Source of the DNA: Acanthosepion pharaonis | Taxonomy: Eukaryota; Mollusca; Cephalopoda; Sepiida; Sepiidae | Reading direction: 5' to 3' | NCBI GenBank assembly: GCA_903632075.3 | Contig: CAHIKZ030005409.1 | Coordinates: 1-64,000 of the forward strand | Length of the DNA stretch: 64,000 nucleotides | In this document: positions 60,295-64,000 of the stretch, piece by piece | Position numbering within the stretch: the first letter of the stretch is position 1 | Layout of the letters: each line of letters starts with the position of its first letter | The notes under the pieces: model-generated | Database searches by the model: none | What the model saw: only the letters and a program-made list of their open reading frames with translations | What the model was told of the DNA's origin: nothing | Made by a program: the position numbers and the translations under genes

Positions 60295-60655
60295 GCTTAT
60301 GTCCACATCACATTGAAACACTGGTTCCTGTGAAGATCACAAAAGTTTAGCAATATCAAGCCTGGTCAGTACCAAGATTGGTAACCACTTGGGAATAACA
60401 GGTGCTGTATGCTTGGATGGCTGTGTAGTTTAATGGATAATGGCTTGGAATTGTTAATCAGAGAGCTAAGTTTCAATTCCAGTAGGGTTGTTTATATTCA
60501 CTTACGCGCAAATACCATTGGGAAAGGTATGAATCCACCTCTTCTCTAGAGCTATTGGTTAATTTGTAAGACTTGTATCAAGAAATTATTATCTCCAAAG
60601 CAAAAAAATTCTTACAATATAAAAATATTTTTTGGCTTTAAATAACCTGTAAAAT
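60295..60655 (+). repeat. 5S rRNA/tRNA chimeric SINE, plus-strand copy
   Basis: 60295-60410 is a diverged 5S rRNA gene (GCTTATGTCCACATCACATT, AGTTTAGCAATATCAAGCCT, GGGAATAACAGGTGCTGTA), with its internal promoter region still visible. 60418-60487 is tRNA-like: GTGTAGTTTAATGG as A box and GTTTCAATTCC as B box. A unique tail (GGGAAAGGTATGAATCCACC ... TTTGGCTTTAAATAACCTGT) ends near 60655. The minus copy at 36770-37100 has the same order. Not a functional 5S gene, given its divergence. Confidence 0.82.
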
Positions 60656-60739
60656 ATTAATAAGCCATAGAAAATAAATCAATCACAAATCTCAGTTGTC
60701 GTTTGTGAAAACATCATGTTAAAATAAAAATGTTTAAAG

Positions 60740-61814
60740 TTTTGAAAAAGGATTGTTGATGCTCATAAAGCAGAAGTATGCACAAACTTAGATGTATTTC
60801 CAAGTATCAAGAACTGGAGTGAAATGTTATGAAGCAGTTCAAACTGAGCCACACATACAGAACAAGACCAGCAAAGGTAGGAAGCAAAAGATTTTAAAGA
60901 CACTGAAAAGAAAAATAGCGAGAAATGTGTTTAAAAATCCTAACTGTCAAGACACTAGTGAATGACTTTGCCAAGTTTTGAATTGAAGTCACAAAGAAGA
61001 CTAGAGACCTGTACAGGAATAGACTGAGAAAAACTCCACTTCTGCAGAAGAGAGACAACTTGGATAAAGATGATGTCTACTGGAAGTTAAATGAAACAAA
61101 ACTAGTGCTCCTTGGCCATAGTGATATTTCCTATTTTTGAAGAAAGAAAGGAGTGTTGTATAACCCAAAGAACACTACCCCTAGGGTGAAATGCAGATGT
61201 GGGAGTACAATACTGTGGGAATGCTTTAGTATATCAGGGAGTGAGAATCTTGTAAGGCTGGAGAGGATCCTGAAGAAAGAATATGAAAAGATTTATAAAA
61301 AAAAAAAAAAAAAAAAAAACCTTAATTAGTCAGCAAAAAAACCTGGTCAGAGATGTTTTGTCTTGAACTATGACAATGCCACATCACATATGTCATTTTT
61401 AGTGAAAAACTACCTAAAAAAGGTCAAAGTTAATCTTAGTGATTGGTCTGCACAAAGACTGGATTTAAATTTCATAGAAAATTTGTGGGCTAATCTTAAG
61501 ACCACGAAGTGTGGAGGAGCTTAAAAGATATGCCAAAGATGAATGGTCTGGAATACCTCAGGAGATGTGTCTAAAACTTGTTGAGAACTATACCAAATGG
61601 TTGTGGGCTGTTATTCAACTAAAATATACACAACAGTTAGAGCTAAAGATTGGGGGAAAGGGGCTAATCATTTTGACCTTGGTAGCTATGAATTAATTTT
61701 ATTTCTGTGTTAAAAATTGCTTGTTCTGTTAAGCAGCATTAATTAATTTAAAAACAAATTTTCATGGGGAGGTGGCTAATTATTGTGTCCTCAACTGTAT
61801 AAATATACAGTAAT
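60740..61814 (+). pseudogene. Tc1-like transposase relic
   Basis: Plus-strand readings in several frames give the Tc1 order: DVYWKLNETKLVLLGH (near the first catalytic site), STILWECFSISGSENLVRLE at about 61205-61262, an A run at 61299-61319, a catalytic-region remnant (NYDNA-type DNA near 61370), the W-x-A-Q-R-L-DLN region near 61450, and SVEELKRYAKDEWSGIPQEM with KLVENYTKWLWAVIQLK at 61508-61625. A likely right end is near 61805 (TCCTCAACTGTATA). The left end was not found. Inactive. Confidence 0.8.
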
Positions 61815-62657
61815 AAGATACTAATATGAAAGAAAATATTCGAAGTTTTAACTTCTGTAATGATTTGATATATTTTTTTATACAATATTGAAAAGTTACA
61901 AGTATTTGATAAAAGACTGTTCTGATAAATATGCATCTATAAAGCATTAAATATGTATATAAACTCAATGAAGAAGATTAATTATGCCACTTGAATATTT
62001 GAGCTAAAAGTTAATTTTATTATGTCAAACACTCACTTAAGTGTCATTTTTAATATCTGGTTAATATACATATACATACATATACATATATATATATATA
62101 TATATGTATGTATATATATATCCATGTTGTGTGTGTGTGGGTGTATGTACATCCCAATCAAATTAAAACATCTTAAATATAAAATGTTTCTTAAAAGTTC
62201 TAGTAAAAGCTGGCTAATGTTTGAATATGAGCCAAAAATAAAGCTTCACTATAAACAAATAAAATGATCAAAACAAATTTCAATTTATAAAGAAATTAAA
62301 ATCAAAACAGGAAGTTAATTTGGGATAGGAATGTATCAAACAAAGCAAACAGTAAGTCCACCTTACTTGTTTAAATAATATTATCACATATACTATATTA
62401 TATAATGCAAAGGGGAAAGCCTCTTGTATTACAGAACAATACAAACCTTATGAGACCGTTACCAAATCAAATAGTTTGAATCCAGGCAGTCATCCTCAGT
62501 TTGCCTGTCAACAGGAAAGAGCAGCACATGAAAATAGAGCTCAATGCAACTAATAACAAACCTCATCATTTAATAAAATACAATGCTTTCTTTTTGATGA
62601 ATCTTAATTATCAGATTAGTAATATACTAAATAAACTTAACTGCTGGTTATTTTCTG
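61815..62657. other. Unassigned AT-rich DNA with TA/CA microsatellite
   Basis: A mixed (TA)n/(CATA)n tract at about 62065-62125. Nothing else recognised. Confidence 0.45.
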
Positions 62658-62992
62658 TCTGAATTTCTGAGATGAGTTATTTACACTATTTACATTCAAA
62701 CTATTGGCCACATCTTTGTTGTTATCACAAAGTTTCAGCTGTTGTGCCCTCTGGCCTTCATCAGGTGTATATTGATCTGAATAACTTACAGGGAATTCTG
62801 AACTGAATTGTTCTTGTTCCATTGCATATGTCTAAGGATATCTAGTCTAGTTCTTTTTACTACTACTTGGTTATTGCTTGCCCATTTTCACTGAATCCAA
62901 GTGTGCACTACCCGTCTCAGGGATTGAATTCACAATTATGATGTCACCAAATTCATGAACCAATGCTTTAAACCATTAGGCTATTGTCTCTG
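62658..62992 (-). repeat. tRNA-headed SINE, minus strand
   Basis: Reversed: ATAGCCTAATGGTTTAAAGC head, GAATTCAATCCCTGAGACGG B box, then a body and the 3' domain ending CTCATCTCAGAAATTCAGAC. Confidence 0.82.
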
Positions 62993-63340
62993 TGGTGAAC
63001 TTGGCGCCTTAAACCTAACCTGTCCGCTGATTAGTGCTGTTTCTGCCTGTCATTTCCCTTTTTTTTCTTTATTAGCAGCTCCCATATTATATTTATATTT
63101 AAACTAGGCCTACTAAGGAGGTCCACATAGCCTAACATATGCACTGATTCTTTCAAACTCTTCAGTGTCCTTTCTTTTCTAGTATTTTCACTTCGTTCCA
63201 CAGGAGCTGATGATTACCCTTTTCCCTCAATGCATGATCAGCCATGCCTGATTTCATTGTCTCACTCTTCACTGTGGCTTTTCAATGTGCCTCCAGCCTT
63301 ACTTTTAGGGGGCAGTTTGTTTTATCTGTTTATTCTTTAT
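62993..63340. other. Unassigned, GC-richer block between two SINE parts
   Basis: A block with more C and G than its surroundings (CTTGGCGCCTTAAACC, GCCATGCCTGATTTC). Minus-strand readings such as KSKAGGTLKSHSEE have no known family. Confidence 0.35.
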
Positions 63341-63452
63341 AGGTTATCCAGATTGATATATGCCTGCTGAAGGCTGGAGAGCACAACAGTAGAAATCTTG
63401 TTATAACAAGATCAAAAGATGAGGACTGTAAATGTGTAAATAATGCTGGTTA
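63341..63452 (+). repeat. SINE 3' domain fragment
   Basis: GGTTATCCAGATTGATATATGCC, GCTGGAGAGCACAAC, AAAAGATGAGGACTGTAAAT and AATAATG: the shared 3' domain without the tRNA head. Matches the end of 46312-46628. Confidence 0.75.
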
Positions 63453-64000
63453 TTTTGTTAAATAAAAATAAAAGATGAATTCTACCATTTTATCTTTTAG
63501 AAGGTGAAGTAGATGGAGTATACGGAAAAGCAATAAAGATCAATTAATCACAAAGATAAAATTCATTATAAAAAGTAAAAAAGATTAATTAAATGTTTTT
63601 GTATTTTTTACAGAATACAAACATACCCAAAGTGTTTGTGAAAGGACATCATGTCTAATCCTGAACAGCTTTTCAGCTGCCTGGTTATTTCATCTTTGAT
63701 ATAAAAAAAATATTGTATTAAGCAATATAGAATTTCTCTAATATCCTTTTTATTTTTTATTAGCATTATAAACCCAAAACAAATTTTCAAAATTCAGTTT
63801 TATCTATATTAGCTTGCTTGGGTAACAGACTGCATAGTTCCATCTGGAATATTTACAAAATAATTTTTTTTTAGTTCAGTTTAACAAATGATATAAAACT
63901 AATTCATTTTGCAGAAAATTTAATAAACATGATTTCATATTTTAAAAACAAAGTTTCAAATTCACACTTTAATGTTTTAGAATCATCATTAAAAAATATT
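63453..64000. other. Unassigned AT-rich DNA
   Basis: No feature recognised to the window end. Confidence 0.45.

Noticed and set aside
60295..60410. A functional 5S rRNA gene
   Set aside because: Too diverged, single, and fused to a tRNA-like unit and tail also found at 36770-37100.
60418..60487. A functional tRNA gene
   Set aside because: Has A and B boxes but no convincing acceptor stem or anticodon arm; it is part of a SINE.
31630..64000. First coding exon of CBLL1 with the start codon
   Set aside because: Needs only a few codons ending in a single-base overhang before GT; several weak candidates, none convincing.
1..64000. CRISPR arrays, bacterial operons or phage genes
   Set aside because: Spliceosomal introns, SINEs and LINEs show eukaryotic DNA; no regularly spaced repeats of CRISPR type.

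Overview
The window is animal nuclear DNA, very AT-rich, intron-dominated and full of decayed transposons. The SINE repertoire (tRNA-headed SINEs sharing one 3' domain, plus a 5S/tRNA chimera) and the mix of Jockey-like and RTE-like LINEs, hAT, mariner, Tc1 and Ty3/Gypsy relics suggest a mollusc, most likely a cephalopod of octopus type. That assignment is an inference from repeat style, not from a database match.

One host gene can be read, on the minus strand: the Hakai-type E3 ubiquitin ligase CBLL1. Three internal coding exons are seen, in transcription order at 31629-31456, 9493-9402 and 4513-4427. Each has consensus splice sites and their phases join without a break. The first codes for a basic N-terminal region and the last for the first half of the RING finger. 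The start codon exon and everything after the first RING half were not found; the downstream part should lie left of position 1. Almost everything else between 1 and about 31.6 kb is therefore intron of this gene, and 31.6-64 kb is its upstream intron or flank.

Region by region: 1.4-3.3 kb, a reversed Jockey-like LINE; 6.6-8.5 kb, a reversed LINE ORF1 with a GC-richer block upstream; 12.5-24 kb, an RTE-like LINE split by a 8.9-kb Ty3/Gypsy element (13114-21999) that has LTRs, primer binding site, gag, protease, RT, RNase H, integrase, an envelope-like gene and a polypurine tract, with a SINE further splitting the LINE; 24.9-27.2 kb, a BED-finger hAT transposon lacking a visible left end; 28.2-29.8 kb, an element bounded by 270-bp direct repeats; 34-37.6 kb, a Penelope-like GIY-YIG relic with a hammerhead-like motif, a LINE, a mariner and two SINEs; 40.1-41.5 kb, a large foldback element; 42.9-45.4 kb, a LINE with local inverted duplications; 53-56.4 kb, a LINE interrupted by a 1986-bp inverted-repeat transposon with a perfect 8-bp target duplication; 58-63.5 kb, further SINEs, a perfect 58-bp-arm palindrome and a Tc1 relic.

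The most interesting points are the spliced-envelope architecture of the Gypsy element (one strong donor in the leader, strong acceptors just before both gag and env), the 5S/tRNA chimeric SINE family, the hammerhead-like motif beside the Penelope relic, and at least six short-loop, near-perfect palindromes in unrelated sequence contexts, which look like template-switch inversions. None of the transposon proteins is intact.
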